Shown piece after piece: positions 1 to 15,200 of a DNA stretch of 64,000 nucleotides. This DNA is from Lingula anatina (Eukaryota > Brachiopoda > Lingulata > Lingulida > Lingulidae), in NCBI RefSeq assembly GCF_001039355.2, contig NW_019776146.1, positions 201,988 to 265,987 of the forward strand. Reading direction: 5' to 3'. A program made the translations under genes and the position numbers. Within the stretch, counting starts at the first letter, position 1. Every line of letters starts with the position of its first letter. The notes beneath the pieces were generated by a model. It made no database searches. It saw only the letters and a list, made by a program, of their open reading frames with translations, and was not told the origin of the DNA.

Positions 1-135
1 AATATTCATGAAAATATGCCTTATGTAACCTGCTATATCCACCCCCTCCCCCACTTTTTTAATCCTTGAAACAAACCCTGAAACATCTGACCTCTAAAAC
101 ACACGGTAACATGGGTGTACACAGAAAACACTCAC

Positions 136-2454
136 TTTCACTGCTCTCTGGAGTTCATATGCATCATAATCAGCCGGGGCCAAACATAGAGCATGAATGG
201 CCTTGTAGAAATTGCCGCTCAGCTCTCCTTTGAATTCGCTGATCAAGTCCTGGAAAGTTGAGATAAAATATGCTCACTCTATGTATACATTGTACTTTGT
301 TTTGAACTTTAAAATATCTACCCATTGAACTAAGGAGGAATCAAATTAGCATGCATATGTTGTACCGGTAAGTTTACTAATCATCTTTGAAGTTTTAGCA
401 TTTATCATTTAATTCAAGGGATGAGAGGCTCTTTTGCTGAAAAAGTGGACCTTTTTATGCATAATGAGAAATCACACAAAATCAAGATTTAATTTTGATG
501 CAGAGGAGAATTTTCCTTGGCCAAAAGGATGGTTATTTTAAGCTGCCTCGACCCCCTCCCTACCTACAGGTCTTGCCTACCTTCCCAAACATGGTCTTGA
601 ACTGTCTGACAATATCCTGGCGCTGAGTGCTGGTCCTGTACCCCATCACCTGGATGATGGCTTTCTCATCTGTGCCTGAAACACCATTTTATTACAATGA
701 TTATCATGATATTTTTATTATAACAAAACAAGGGCTAAGTGTTTAAGATTATAAGTAAGACATCTCAGGAAATTTAACTAAATTTTGTATTTCATTTTCT
801 CTCTCCAGTGCTATCATCTGCTTCTTATTGTGCTCTACACCCTTACCTAGTCCTTTCATAGCCTTCCTGAGCACTTCACAGTCCTGCTGAACATTGAAAC
901 CTTCATATGGCTTCAGAGTGCCCTCTTGCTACAAAAACAAAAATATAGAAATAATAACAATTTTAACCTATGTGCTAAAATAAACTACACATATTATGTA
1001 CCACACATAAATTTGAATCCACCTTTCTCCCTATATGGGCATTTCTAAGGTCAGTTGGGTCGGTCTTACTGTACTTCTGACATATCGCAGCAGGCCATAA
1101 AATTACGATATCGGCCACTGGTAATTTTTTGGGGAAAGGTGACACACATGTTACGATTCCCTACTCTACTACAATACACCTATATTCTGAACGTTTATAT
1201 ATATCACAATGTGTGTGTGTGTGTCTGTGTGTGTGTGTGTGTGTGTTGCTTACTCGTGGGCATGTGTGCTTGCACGTGTGTGAGTGTTTGTGACAATGCA
1301 ACCCAACTGTCTGAATATAGTGCTTATATCGATGTGTTGTACCTCATACTCCTCTGTCTCAAAATAAGGCTCTGGACCTTTAGGCTCAGGTTCTGCCTCA
1401 GGTTCTGGCTTGGGTTTAAGCTTCATTGGGGGTGGTGCTCCTTCTCCTTTCTTACTGGCCCACTTAGTTGCTGCAGCTACTGTCTTGGCAGCCTCTGCCG
1501 GTTTCTTGGCAGGAGCAGTTTTCTGAGGTGGAGGTTTCTGAGGCTGCTGGGTTTTTGGCTGTTGGGTTTTTGGAACTGGAGCTGTTTTCTTTTTCTTTGG
1601 AACACCATATTTCGCTAAGCTTACTGTCAGAATGTAGCTGTCATCATCTTCTTCAAAGTCTGCGCCTATCACCTATATGTACAAAGAGAAAAAGAGTATT
1701 TAGCACTAATTATTTGCCAACCTTATCCCTCAGAAATGTACAATTTTCACCTGAAAGTGCACCTGGAAATTTGACATTCAACTTAAATGAGATATTACAC
1801 ATTACCTGTCATTTATGACTGACACACTAAATTGTTGCATAAACTTACCAACTGATATTTAAAAAATACACAAAACATTAAACCTAACTTTCAACATTCA
1901 ATTTTGGTAATATATTTGACCACTTCAGTAACCTTGTAATAGGGGAAAACTTTAATTAACAAAGAAATCACCGTCTTCATCCCTAAAAGGCTATCCAGTC
2001 ACTTTTTTAGTTTAAACAATACAACAATTAATGAAAACTATGACCAAAACAGTTTCCTTAAGAGCAATCATTAATGTCATTAACGTAGAAATACAACACA
2101 AAGAGGTCCATACCCTGCCCATCTTAGGTTCTGCTATAGTTTCCTTGAAATCTGGATTGTTTTTGGCTAATTCTAGGAGATGTGCATAAATATGCTCAAT
2201 CTGCTCACGCCAGTTTCCTGGAATAAGTAAAATATCAATACATATAAAATATCTTACAGATTTTCTTTAGTGGACATGATAGACTTATCCATGGATATGC
2301 TTAATATTATTAGATAAATGCAAAAATGTATCTTGTAACATGTCTCTGTGAAATAATATAATTTGTTACAGTGTATTAATTAAAATGTACAAAATTTGAA
2401 ATATTTATCCTTAGACTAGCTCTTTCTCACACACATGTATGCACGCACCCATGT

Positions 2455-2515
<61 letters not shown>

Positions 2516-5318
2516 CCATTTCCTGGGCTGCAAGGATTAGCATCAGGCACTGTCTTCACAGGGTACTCAATGGCTGGCTTTGGAGGGGTGGTCTGCAGTG
2601 CCTGCCTCACTTCTGCTACTGTCTTCTGACGAGTTTCATCCAATTTCTGGGTTAACATCTCAGCTACCATAGGACCACGGTTTGGATACAAATTCTGGAA
2701 AAAGATTTTAAAGATGTTATCAACAAGATTGAAAACTGTATTTTTGGTGTATGCAGGAAGTTGAAAGCAAATGTGGGAAGGGGGGAGGAGGGCAGGCTGC
2801 AATCCAATTATCTATTATATCAAAATTGTGGACTGTTAAATCTTTGCTCCCCCCCCCCCCCCAAAAAAAAAAATAATAAATAAATGTATATTTCTGGAAA
2901 TAATTTGACTATCATAAAGTTCTGTTTAAAAATTAACTCAAATTAATAATAATAATAATTATTATAATCATAATAATAATAATATACATAAAAAATAAAA
3001 AGCTGAGAGTCAAACTATCTCTAATTTCTATACTTACCCCCATCATCTGATTGGTGTAGTAGCCGTACTGGTTCCCAGTGGATGAGGCCCAGGGGGGTGG
3101 TGAGGGGTTGGGTCCTGGCACCCAGGGCCGTGGATTGGCTGCAATATTGGAGGCCTGGTCTGGGGGCACTCCCCATACATTGACCTGCGTTCCGGAGTAG
3201 TTGACTGGGTTGAATGGGCCATCCATGTCTGGTGGGGCTGTATAGAAAAACAGGACTTATGTAACACAAACAAAAAAGAAATAAATTGACTGAGTGAGGC
3301 ACTTAATTCAAGATTTCTGATATATAACTTGAATACTTCATAAGCTCTGGTGTTAGTATGTACCTGACACTGGTCTCATGTCTCCATTTTCCCATGCTTT
3401 TCTTGGAGTGGTTGGCTTTTTATCCTTCTTTTCCTTGTCCTTCTTGTCTTTTTTATCTTTCTTCTGAAAATTCATGATCATATGCAATCATTATATATTA
3501 TAAATTTTTTAAACAAACAAAAAATTACAGCTGAAACATCTTTTAATTATAATAAGCAATACGGCAGGCTGATATACAGTAAATTTTGTTTTGACTGAAA
3601 ATATTATTCATAAAAAAACAGATTGGTTCAGGCTGTATAATTCAAATTTAAGTCAACATAAAAATAAATATTGCCATAGTCACTGTCTGTAGTTTCTAGG
3701 AATCACCATAAGTATCAGTTTATTCTTTACCCTCTTTAAAGATAAAAATAAATGTCAATAAACATATATAATATACCCTTCTAGTTTCCTTTTTGTCAAG
3801 ATACAAAAAGATAGCATTTTTGCTAGCTAAATGAAAAACTAAACCTTCTAGACTAAGTTATACCTTTTTCTTTGGTACAGATCTCTCAGTATCTGTTGTC
3901 CTATTTGTAAATCTGGAAGTGTCAGTGCTGGTACTGATAATGGTGCTGCTGTCATCAAAATCGCTGTAATCAGATGAGTCAAAGTCATCCACTTGGAATG
4001 TCTTGGTTACTACTGCACTTTCATGAAGTCCATCCCTGAGAACAAGAAAACAACATTTTTTCATTACTTCAAAATAGAATTTCTGTAACAAATCAGCCTT
4101 TACAGTTTGGAAAACACACCCAGAAAATGGCTCTGGTGTTAGGGGGCACTTTCTTTTTACCCCTATTGCAAATACATGCACAGTAAATGGCTAGTGTTGT
4201 CTGCGTCAAAGGTTGCATAATTTCATTCAACATAAACCAGAAGTGGTCTAGAAATACTTCAATCACCTGTATTATAACAAAAAATAATGACTAATGTTTT
4301 AAGGCCAAATGTCAGTTTACTATACAGTAGTGAACCACTACAGATTCATCCTGAATTTAAGAAGAGTAAGACTAAAATTTTGGTATTAAAAGTGAAAACA
4401 AAATTTGTCTAAAATTCTTTTTTTAAAACTGGTCTTTGGGCTTAATAAATAATAATAAAAGCTGCATTTAGAAAAGTTCAAACAAAATCTGTGCAATAAT
4501 AATCCTCCCCACCCCCCATCCCCCCCCCCCAAAAAAAAAAAAAAAAAACACTTGACAACAGTTCATACTTGTGTTATCTCTCTGTCAAACAGTCTGCACT
4601 TTGATAGTGGTCCAGCTTATAAATGTATTAGGAAGTACATGTATGTCTGTGTGTTTTCTGTTGAATGGAAGGGAAAGGGGGGCACAAGACTAGTACCACA
4701 TGAATTCATATATTTTGGTTTTACCATTGGTTAAATTACTATTCGTACTAATCAGTTCAAAATATATTAATTCATCTTGGCAAATAAACAATTTTCTTTT
4801 TTCTTCCTTTCTTTTTAAACATTCCTTTCATCTTGTCATTTTATTATTCACAAAACAGTGGTAAGCATAAGTACTAAGACACAGCTACAAATCAAATAAT
4901 GAGTTTTTCTATGCAATATGCATTCAGAATACAAATTGGAACTACCTAGCAATGGCTATGACTTTCAAAAGTCTCTTTCCTGGTTTGAGAGTAAATGGTC
5001 CCCTGTACTTGAATGTTTGTCCCACCGATGACTTCCTCTGAAATGGATCTGGACGGCTGCCATCTGTTGTGAAATAAAGTTTGCAACCAGAGGTGGCTGA
5101 AAAGAAAGAAAGAAAACCCTTGGTAATGATATTTTGAAAGATCATTATCTGGTTTGTAACAACAGATGTGGCTGTAAAATAAGTCTAGAGAACTCATAGA
5201 AATGACATTATGAAAGATCTATAATTCCAAGTGCCAATTCTGAAAGACTATTCATATCATGGATACCTCTTAGTCATTATGACCATAAGGTGTCAAACAT
5301 GAATGTGTGCGAGTGTGC

Positions 5319-5355
<37 letters not shown>

Positions 5356-5384
5356 TGTGTGTGTGTGTGCGTGCATGCGTGCGC

Positions 5385-5433
<49 letters not shown>

Positions 5434-5578
5434 TTTGTGTGTGTGTGTGTGTGTTTGTGTACTTACAGCAATTAAGCTCTATACAAGTTGCAATATCTAT
5501 ATGGTTGCTTGGTTTCCCTGGAATGGGGTCCCTCAGTGGGATGATGGATGGAATCCCTATAGCACCTGCACTTGGCAT
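136..5578 (-). CDS. DZANK1-like N-terminus fused to annexin core (3' end cut by window edge)
   Basis: Eleven coding exons join in phase: 5578-5467, 5096-4946, 4035-3864, 3463-3364, 3237-3038, 2694-2517, 2217-2114, 1672-1343, 928-847, 675-581, 249-136. They give 546 residues before the window edge. The start ATG at 5578 lies in an exon opening at 5603. Residues about 1-115 (MPSAGAIGIPSIIPLRDP, then LYFTTDGSRPDP, KVIAIAR and VVTKTFQVDD) resemble the N-terminus of DZANK1, a chitobiase C-terminal/Fn3-associated fold. A Lys/Asp-rich exon, a Pro-rich exon and a helical stretch (NWREQIEHIYAHLLELAK) follow, then a Lys/Pro/Gln/Glu-rich linker. From about residue 450 an annexin repeat 1 begins: MKGLGTDE, followed 38 residues after GLGT by an acidic residue (type II Ca2+ site), then YDAYELQRAVK. 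The linker-to-annexin junction is phase 0 with a good donor and acceptor. No zinc ribbon or ankyrin repeat is seen. Annexins bind acidic phospholipids with Ca2+. Later annexin repeats should lie left of the window. The exon chain is solid; the DZANK1 assignment is from memory of the family. Confidence 0.8.
1211..1244. repeat. (GT)n microsatellite
   Basis: A GT run next to the annexin-fusion linker exon, in the intron after it. Confidence 0.9.
2457..2512. repeat. (CA)n microsatellite at a splice donor
   Basis: A ~55-bp CA run ends four bases before the donor of the exon 2694-2517 (GGTTAGTG on the minus strand), so repeat-length change could affect that splice site. Confidence 0.9.
5319..5460. 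repeat. (GT)n compound microsatellite
   Basis: About 140 bp of GT with interruptions, ending within six bases of the donor of the first coding exon of the annexin-fusion gene. It is the source of several spurious Cys-Val or His-Thr ORFs. Confidence 0.95.
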
Positions 5579-5603
5579 CTTGACTGATAAACACGTTTGT
5601 TAC

Positions 5604-7048
5604 CTGGACATGGCAATACCTAGGGGAAAATGTTAAAAATTAATTGGAAAACTTATGTGATGACAGTGCATTAAAGGAACGGTATTCACTGGCAGGTCCC
5701 AGCTATCAAAGGAAGAATGTGCCGTGCAGAATCAAAGATGGTGAGTATTCAGTAAGTAAGTATTCAAGTTTACTGGCATGAAAATTCATGCCTCAGCACT
5801 CCTGTTTAACCAGTTAATATAGCCATGAACAGCAGTACATGTACTCTCTTGTTTTGCTGTTTATCTTGTATATCCAAATATACACTCAAGACAAATACTA
5901 CAATTGTAGCATGCCATATATATTCATGTGTTAGCACTCCTATATAGGTTCTTTGATTTGTACTTACCCTTGTGTTTTATAATGTATTTATAATTTTGCT
6001 AGATGTCAAACAGGATTCTCTAAAAGTTGCTTATACTACATTCCTAACAGAAGGGGCTTCAATACGCAAAAGATGTCATATAACTGGATCTATCAGAAAA
6101 TGTGTAGAGAGTAAGAAGATCTGAATTAATATATGAATTATATTTAAGTGGGCAACGCACTGTATGACAGCTGCATACGAAATCATTGTCTGATTTACAT
6201 CTAGAGACAGATCTAAAAGGAGATGGAACAACCCCCTCAGGAAGAAAATCATCCCTAAGGTAGCACATTTCAAGTTTTTCAATCATTACTGGGAAGGAAG
6301 ACCTGGGCTCAGGCAGATAAATGATCTTTTCCATCATTGCTACCCCTTGCCTCGGGTTTCAGCCTTACATGCTACACAGGTAAGGCCTCATAACACCCTG
6401 TGTTAGAAACTCTCATGACTATTTCACTTATAAATGGAACCAATAAGTGCAAACACTACTGCATAGCTGGAATAAAAAGAATAAAACAATATCATTCTGG
6501 TTCGTGAACCAATACAACATGACTTTACTTGTGAGTGATATGCTTCAAACTGTGACTGAGGACACACAGTTAACCCAGGATGTAGATATTTGTAGCCACA
6601 AGAGTTTGTAACACAGGGTGTTATGAGGCCTTAATCACCTGCATAGCATGTACTGTAAGGCCAAAAAGTGAGGCAATCCTCACCCTCGTTGTCTGGTAAT
6701 CTTAGACACAACAAGTGTTCGTAATCTAAATAAGGAAAAACGCCATTAATTGTTTTCTCATTTGTCCTGCACGTGTGCAAAAAGTTACTCTGTGCTTGCT
6801 GAAATAATAGAAATGAGCCTTTTTTACAGGTACCGGTAAATTACCGTGTGCTTGGCGCGTGGGATTAAGATACTACATTGTAGCACTAGCAGGACAAGAG
6901 AAACGTTTAGTATGTTCAAATGTCACGTTTTTGAAAATAAATTGGGGAACACTTAATCAGTTAGACTCAAAATAGTATCTTTTTAGACGTGCAAGTGTAA
7001 TTCTTCACAAAAACCTTATAATTTTCGTTTAATTTAACAAAATCTTAC
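5604..7048 (-). other. Probable 5' UTR intron of the DZANK1-annexin gene
   Basis: This is 1.4 kb without a credible coding exon. Short ORFs here lack family resemblance. It contains the inverted-repeat element at 6346-6677 and is otherwise AT-rich unique sequence. Confidence 0.4.
6346..6677. mobile_element. MITE-like element with ~55-bp terminal inverted repeats
   Basis: The left end (CTTGCCTCGGGTTTCAGCC, then AAGGCCTCATAACACCCTG) is matched in reverse complement at the right end (CAGGGTGTTATGAGGCCTT and GGCC...GAGGCAA). The two arms pair over roughly 55 bp around a ~220-bp noncoding core. There is no transposase ORF, so it is a non-autonomous DNA element. The superfamily is unknown and no clear target duplication was established. 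Confidence 0.7.
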
Positions 7049-7105
7049 CTGTTTACGTTTTGTTTGGGACGGTCACCACGTATAATTCGGGACTTCTGTT
7101 GTGAA
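7049..7105 (-). other. Candidate 5' noncoding exon of the DZANK1-annexin gene
   Basis: On the minus strand the sequence ending at 7049 is followed by a consensus donor (CAG|GTAAGA). The first coding exon has its acceptor at 5603/5604, so a noncoding first exon here would put the transcription start next to that of NACA. The right boundary is a guess. Only the donor is seen directly. Confidence 0.4.
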
Positions 7106-7140
7106 GAACTACAGGAACCTGCATGACGTCACATCCTATC
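7106..7140. promoter_or_regulatory. Divergent promoter with palindromic CRE between the annexin fusion gene and NACA
   Basis: A perfect TGACGTCA palindrome lies at 7124-7131, between the candidate minus-strand first exon (donor at 7049) and the NACA first exon (donor after 7184). CATCCTATCGG just downstream is a plausible pyrimidine-containing start region for NACA, whose vertebrate mRNA is a TOP-type transcript. CREB/ATF binding is inferred from the motif alone. Confidence 0.45.
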
Positions 7141-8050
7141 GGTCGCCATCGTTGAGAAAGGCAAGAAAGACTTAAATCACACAAGTAAGTACATCTGTCA
7201 TCATCGTATCTGTTTCATTGCCAGGATTGATTTCAACGTAACAGTTATGTCGATAGAAGACATGTGATTGTATTTTTCGAAGTTTTCATACAAGATTAGG
7301 GTGTTTTATGTGTAAAAAATGTCTCCAAATTGAAGGCATGACATATAAACATGCAGGTACATGTTTACTAATAGTTTTGAGCGGCAACTTGAGCTTTAAT
7401 CACGAAGAGCCCATGATACGTATTTGCCTTGGTATTCCTTTAAGCTTAAAGCTGTAGTTATTTTATGATTGGTGTTTTAATACTGATTTTACGCTAGATC
7501 ACATAACATATCTAATACAAGCCCATGCCCAGATTTGGTAATGTCTAATGTAATCATGGTAATAATGGCTACCTATGCAACCATGCTGTTTCACGACTGA
7601 AGGTCCATCCAATTGCCTCCTCTGTTGCCGCTTCTGCTACCCTGGTTCTGTGGAACGTTGTCTTTGCTATCTCTCTGCAGTGTGAGGGTTTGTCATAATT
7701 ACGTATAATGTAGAGTTGGTAGGCCCTTCCCTAACTTGCCTAGTCTGTTTTAAAACTATTGATTGACAGTGCTGTTACTACTGCTATGGACAGATTGTTC
7801 CATATATCTGTCGTCCTGGCTGAGAGTACATTGTTTCTAATACTGTTTGAGGATCTAGACTCGTAAAGTTTTAGAGAATTTATCAGTCATTTTTAGTAAA
7901 CCTTATTCTTTTTGGACAGTGTGTAAGCATTAGCTATCAGTCTATGGAAAATAGGGATAAATGCACTTCTCCAGTCAACAAGAAATGATCCAATTTTATA
8001 GTTTGTACAGAAATAATGTACCCACAATTTAAAATTGTTGCTATTGTAGA

Positions 8051-10422
<2,372 letters not shown>

Positions 10423-10873
10423 TAGTGGGCCCAGACGAACAAATGGTGTGGTGTGTTTTCGACTTGGAGAGAGACTGCATTACTTGATGCGTTTGCATCA
10501 CAAGACTAATGGTTCTCAAACTAAATATTGTGCATGGAAAAAGACTATTGTGCATGAAAAAGGGGATTTTTATTTTATTCATCCATTTATTTATTGTGGT
10601 GGAAATGATAAAAAAACCGTTTTGTTTTCTTTGTGGGAAAAAAGACAGACCTCTTTGGGACAGGCAGGACATCAGACTTGGTGAGACTAGTGTGGCTGGA
10701 TGGCAACATTGCAGTAGTTGAGACAAGATCTCTACTGGCACAATCATGCACGAATTCTGGCATTGTTCAGGATTCTTTCGTTCTTGGTATGATTCTCTCC
10801 ACGGTCTTCGCGTGCACAAGACTTTTTAATGGATATTCATGATGAATAGTGTAATCATAAAATACAATCATTT

Positions 10874-10879
10874 ATTAAA
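10874..10879 (+). terminator. Candidate NACA polyadenylation signal (ATTAAA)
   Basis: An ATTAAA hexamer lies about 450 bp after the NACA stop codon in AT-rich sequence. It is the common variant of AATAAA. Placement fits a 3' UTR end but was not confirmed. Confidence 0.35.
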
Positions 10880-12107
10880 CAGCCTGTCTTCCCTGTTGTT
10901 GCTTTTAGTGATAAAATCTCTAGGTTACAGGTTAGGAAGTTGAACGTTGCAAGGAAAATGTAAACTGATGCTAGTTTTGAAGCACGACTTGGTATTGATT
11001 TTTAAAAAATCATGTACTTGCACATAATTTATATTTTATTTGGCTGTTCACATTTGTTCAGGAGAAATGGAAAATTTAAAGCTCAATGAATTCAGGCAAA
11101 ATTACTTAAATTCATTGAATTACATTTAAATGTGTTGCGAACGAAAAATAAGTCTTTTAGGGTCATTTAGATTAAAAATTGATAAATTTATTAAAATGTG
11201 ATTCTTCTGAATGTATGTTTCAAATTAACAATTTAGATCTACAAGAAATGACCAACAATTTCTTACACTAATGGGCTGCCTTGAAGCTTGCCATAAATGC
11301 CTAAGAATTCAAGCAATCCCTTTCTCATACAGTATTTTGTCTAAATATGCTAGAAAATTAACAGAAAAAAAAGCAATAATTTGGGACCTCACACGGCTCA
11401 GTTTCTGGAATTACAAAGGGAAGCACACATTTTGCCTCCACTTGATACTTTAGGGAAAAGTTTTTAAGAAAGTCCCAATGACTGAAGTCAGAAGAGACCA
11501 CAATTTTTTGTCTACTAAGACCCAATAAAAGTCGAACGTGGCCCAATAGTATTGCACTCTCCTCATATAATGAAAAGAAGTTTTGGACCGTGAACGATTG
11601 CTTAATCACTACAGTTATTTTAAAACAGCTTATCTTGAAATAGAAGATGATCAAACTTGGGGCCACAGGTAAGACCTACTTCCAATCTCAACTTCTTCTG
11701 TGAAGCCAACACCAGCACAGCTTAGCAAAATTACCCCAGCCAGTGAACAAATAGCATTAAGCAAATTAAAATATGCAATGATGATTACTTGCACCAAGTA
11801 AACTGTTTATGTTAAAACTAAAGGAACCAACAAAGCATTCTGTGGTTCTTTTTACCCAAAAACCTCATGAATAATACATAATCTGGAATGTCAAGGTTTC
11901 ATTAACTACAATTAAAATCAAACGTGTAGATGATATACAGTTTGCCGAATAAATTTGGTATGCAAGAAAGAAATGTTATATAATTATATGTTTATATAGA
12001 AGGCAACTTTGTGATGTGGTATACTTGGTCTTTACATTCAATGGGTTATGGCATCAAGCAGCATTAATCAGAATCCTGATTAAGCCAAAGCAACTGCATA
12101 ACCTGCG
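10880..12107. other. Intergenic region between convergent NACA and kelch genes
   Basis: About 1.2 kb of AT-rich sequence between the two 3' ends. Small ORFs on either strand show no recognisable domain, and no repeat structure was noticed. Confidence 0.5.
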
Positions 12108-12113
12108 TTTATT
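12108..12113 (-). terminator. Candidate kelch-gene polyadenylation signal (AATAAA, minus)
   Basis: TTTATT on the plus strand reads AATAAA on the minus strand, about 170 bp beyond the stop at 12282. The spacing is reasonable for a short 3' UTR. Confidence 0.35.
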
Positions 12114-12281
12114 CCAACACTATAGGATAATACTTTTTGTTTGGTTGAAAGGGGAGACAAGTTTTAGGTCCTGCTTACTGTGTGGTCTGTTTATCACTGA
12201 AAAAGCACACAGGATATGTCACTAAAGTAGATGAGACGCAGACCTGTTCCTAAAAATTGTTTTGTCTGTATGAAACAGATA

Positions 12282-15200
12282 CTATGCCAATCCCTCAATT
12301 TCAAGTCTGTACATATCAGCTAGTCTGGCATTACTAGGGGAATTCCCTCCAAAGACCAGCATTCCATTGGGTAAACCAGCAGCAGCAAACCAGCCCCTAG
12401 GGGGCGGCACCTGTCCTTTCACTGAAACCTTCGTCCAACCCTCTGTGGGGTTCTGGGTATTGAAAACAAAGGTTTCATTGGAAAACTCTCCCGCACCTTC
12501 ATGTCCCTGGTCCGATGGATCCACTTCTCCCCCAAATGCAATCAAGTGATGCTCGCCTACTGGTACACAGCCAAAAACACTGCGTGGAGGTATGGGCCTT
12601 GCCATGGAAAGCTGACTCCATGTTCTTGTTGCAATATCAAACCGATGCATGTCATTCATCTCCTTCCCACTGAAGCCTGCAGTAACATAGATGGCACCGC
12701 CAAGGGCTGTAATACAAGAGCCCCCACGCCCCAAGATGGCCTCACTGCATGGCATCTCTTCCCACTCTCCTAACTTGGTGTCGTAGCAATGGAGGTCATT
12801 CAGTCTGCCTTTATCCGAACAGCCACCGAAGACGAAAAATTTTGTCCCAACAGAAGTAGTCGTGTGAAAGCTGCGTGGAGCAGGAGGGCATTTTGTGTTT
12901 AGTTGTGACCAAGTTGATGATTCTAGGTCAAAGCTGTGAAGGTCATTCAGGGCCCCCTCACCCATGGTTATACCAGTCCTTCCACCAAATACCAGTACAC
13001 TGAAAAGAAAAATTTACCATAACAGACCTTGGATGAAGTCAACATGTTGCTTTAAAAGACCCTAGTTGAGTGATACTGACAAAGGCCCACAATACAAAGT
13101 TGAAAACTAAGACTAAACTTAAAACTGTAAAGCATAACTCTAAAAATTATCATTTACACATGCTAAACTTTAAAAACATATCCCCCAAAATGCCTATTAC
13201 TAGGAAATGATTAATGCAGATAAAGTGAAGCTCCATTATTTTTTAAATGCCAGTGTTTTCAAAAATCAACTCCCCCTGCTCAACAATGTAAGAGCTGTGG
13301 GGTGTAAGTGAGCGCCCACAAATATGACTCTCGTCAAAGCCATGGGATGGGTACAATCAAAATATATACAGATAATATTATTCTCCTTCCTGCACAGTAT
13401 ACTCCCCTCCCAAAAAGTGTCACCCCTAATGTGTAAAGTGATACAGAAAATCATGTCATAAACCAGTGTTATTTAACTTCCAAAAGGATTTTTTCAAAAA
13501 AATAACTGATTGTACAACCAATGAATAAGCACAGTAAAAATAAATAAAAGTCACACTTGAGTATTTTGTACAGTATCCTCTGGATTGGATGATGCACATG
13601 ACACCTCTGTGCATAGACTAAAAAAGTTATGTAACATTTGTGTAGTGATGGGATTCCTCAAATCGTGCAGCTTAGATAGTATGAGAAATTTTTGTTTGTA
13701 GGTTTATCAACCAGTAACCCATTTTGAAGGATATCCTACACATTCTCAATGATGTTCTGATCTAGGGATTGAGCTGGCCATTGGGAGGGTCTGGATCTGG
13801 TCCACATATAACCAGCCTACTGTTACAGTGCCTGTATGTGGACTGGCATTATCAAGCTTACGTTCCTTTCCAGTACTTGTATGCAATGCTCTGTGTTAAA
13901 GTTCCAGTTGATCACTGCCTGTTCACCTACACCAGGGCAGCCAATGCATTCCATACCATGGCTTGACATGAGGGCTGTGTCCTGTCCTGTTGACCAGAGG
14001 TAGAAAATTGGGAAGATACTTGTCACCAGCTGTTCTCCAAACTCTTACACGTCTGTCATTTCTGACAACCCTGAACCTGCTTTCTTCTGAGAATACGCAG
14101 TATCATTGCTCAGTTGTTGGCTGGTGTCCATGCCAGAGTTCTGGTACACCATCTGACTCATTGTAGACAGTCCTGGCAGTGATCACTCTCCTCCTCAGAA
14201 ACTTTGCCAAAATAACATCAGTTGTGCAGATGGCTTCGTGCAGTGAATTCAGAAACATGGTTTGCCCTTTTCTTTGCAATAAAGTTCCTTAATGTCACAA
14301 AATGTTTTCTACGAGGAAGGCGTGCAAGCATTCTCTCTTTCTGGGCATGGTTTCCTTTGCCAATCTTGCCCATGTGCCAGTTTGGTTATGATGCCATCTA
14401 ATCCTCTGAATGGTTCTCATGGAACAACCCTACCTCCCAGTGATCCTGCATTCACCCTCCTAAGTCAACTGCTTGGTCAAAAATGTATCACACTAGGTAG
14501 GTCAATGCTCTACAACTCACATCTCCAATTTCCATGATGCTTGGTTACATAGTTGTTATGTGATAGTAAAATTAAATCTATGGTCATCTTGGAGGAATGC
14601 ACATTAATGCAGTAGGGGTGACTTTTGGTAGGAGAGTATATACCTCTGTATTTTAAAACAAGATCTGAGAGTGTGACTCTATCTCTCCCAAGACTCTTCA
14701 GTGACAACACAAGTAAGAGAGAAGATCCAGTATATGAAAGGTATTGTATAGTGAGAGTGAAAAATAAGAATATAAATGGATGTTCAGTTCAAGGTGATTC
14801 AGTCTAGCACAAGATTTGGTAGAAAGCACACAGACCCTGAGAGACAAGTCTTATCAAAATAAATAAATAAGCAAAGGAGAGTATGCAGAATCCCTCATTT
14901 TATCTACTTGTTCAAACAAGACATGAAAGGTAGGGGACGGGGACAGCTTATCATATGCATATGCTTAAATGTGCTTACCACCCTTGCACTGCAGCTGTAG
15001 CACAAGCAATTCGTGGACAGGGGGCGGCACCATGCGTATGCACTTCCGACCACTCATTCTTCTCCAAATCGTAGGCATGAAGTTTGTTATCAATTGGCTT
15101 TCGAGGTTCATGCTCCCCACCAAACATAAAGGCCTTCTTACCTACCACTGTCAAACTATGGCTGCTTCTTGCTTTTGGAATCATGCCTGTTGCTTGTAGT

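Noticed and set aside
1055-1818. Plus-strand ORFs of 116-187 codons opposite the annexin-fusion linker exon
   Set aside because: They are antisense shadows of a compositionally biased exon whose minus-strand frame has matching splice sites.
5270-5636. Several ORFs of 60-109 codons rich in Cys-Val or His-Thr
   Set aside because: They are translations of the GT/CA microsatellite in all frames.
10448-10842. Overlapping plus- and minus-strand ORFs after the NACA stop
   Set aside because: They lie in the probable 3' UTR, overlap each other and resemble no family.
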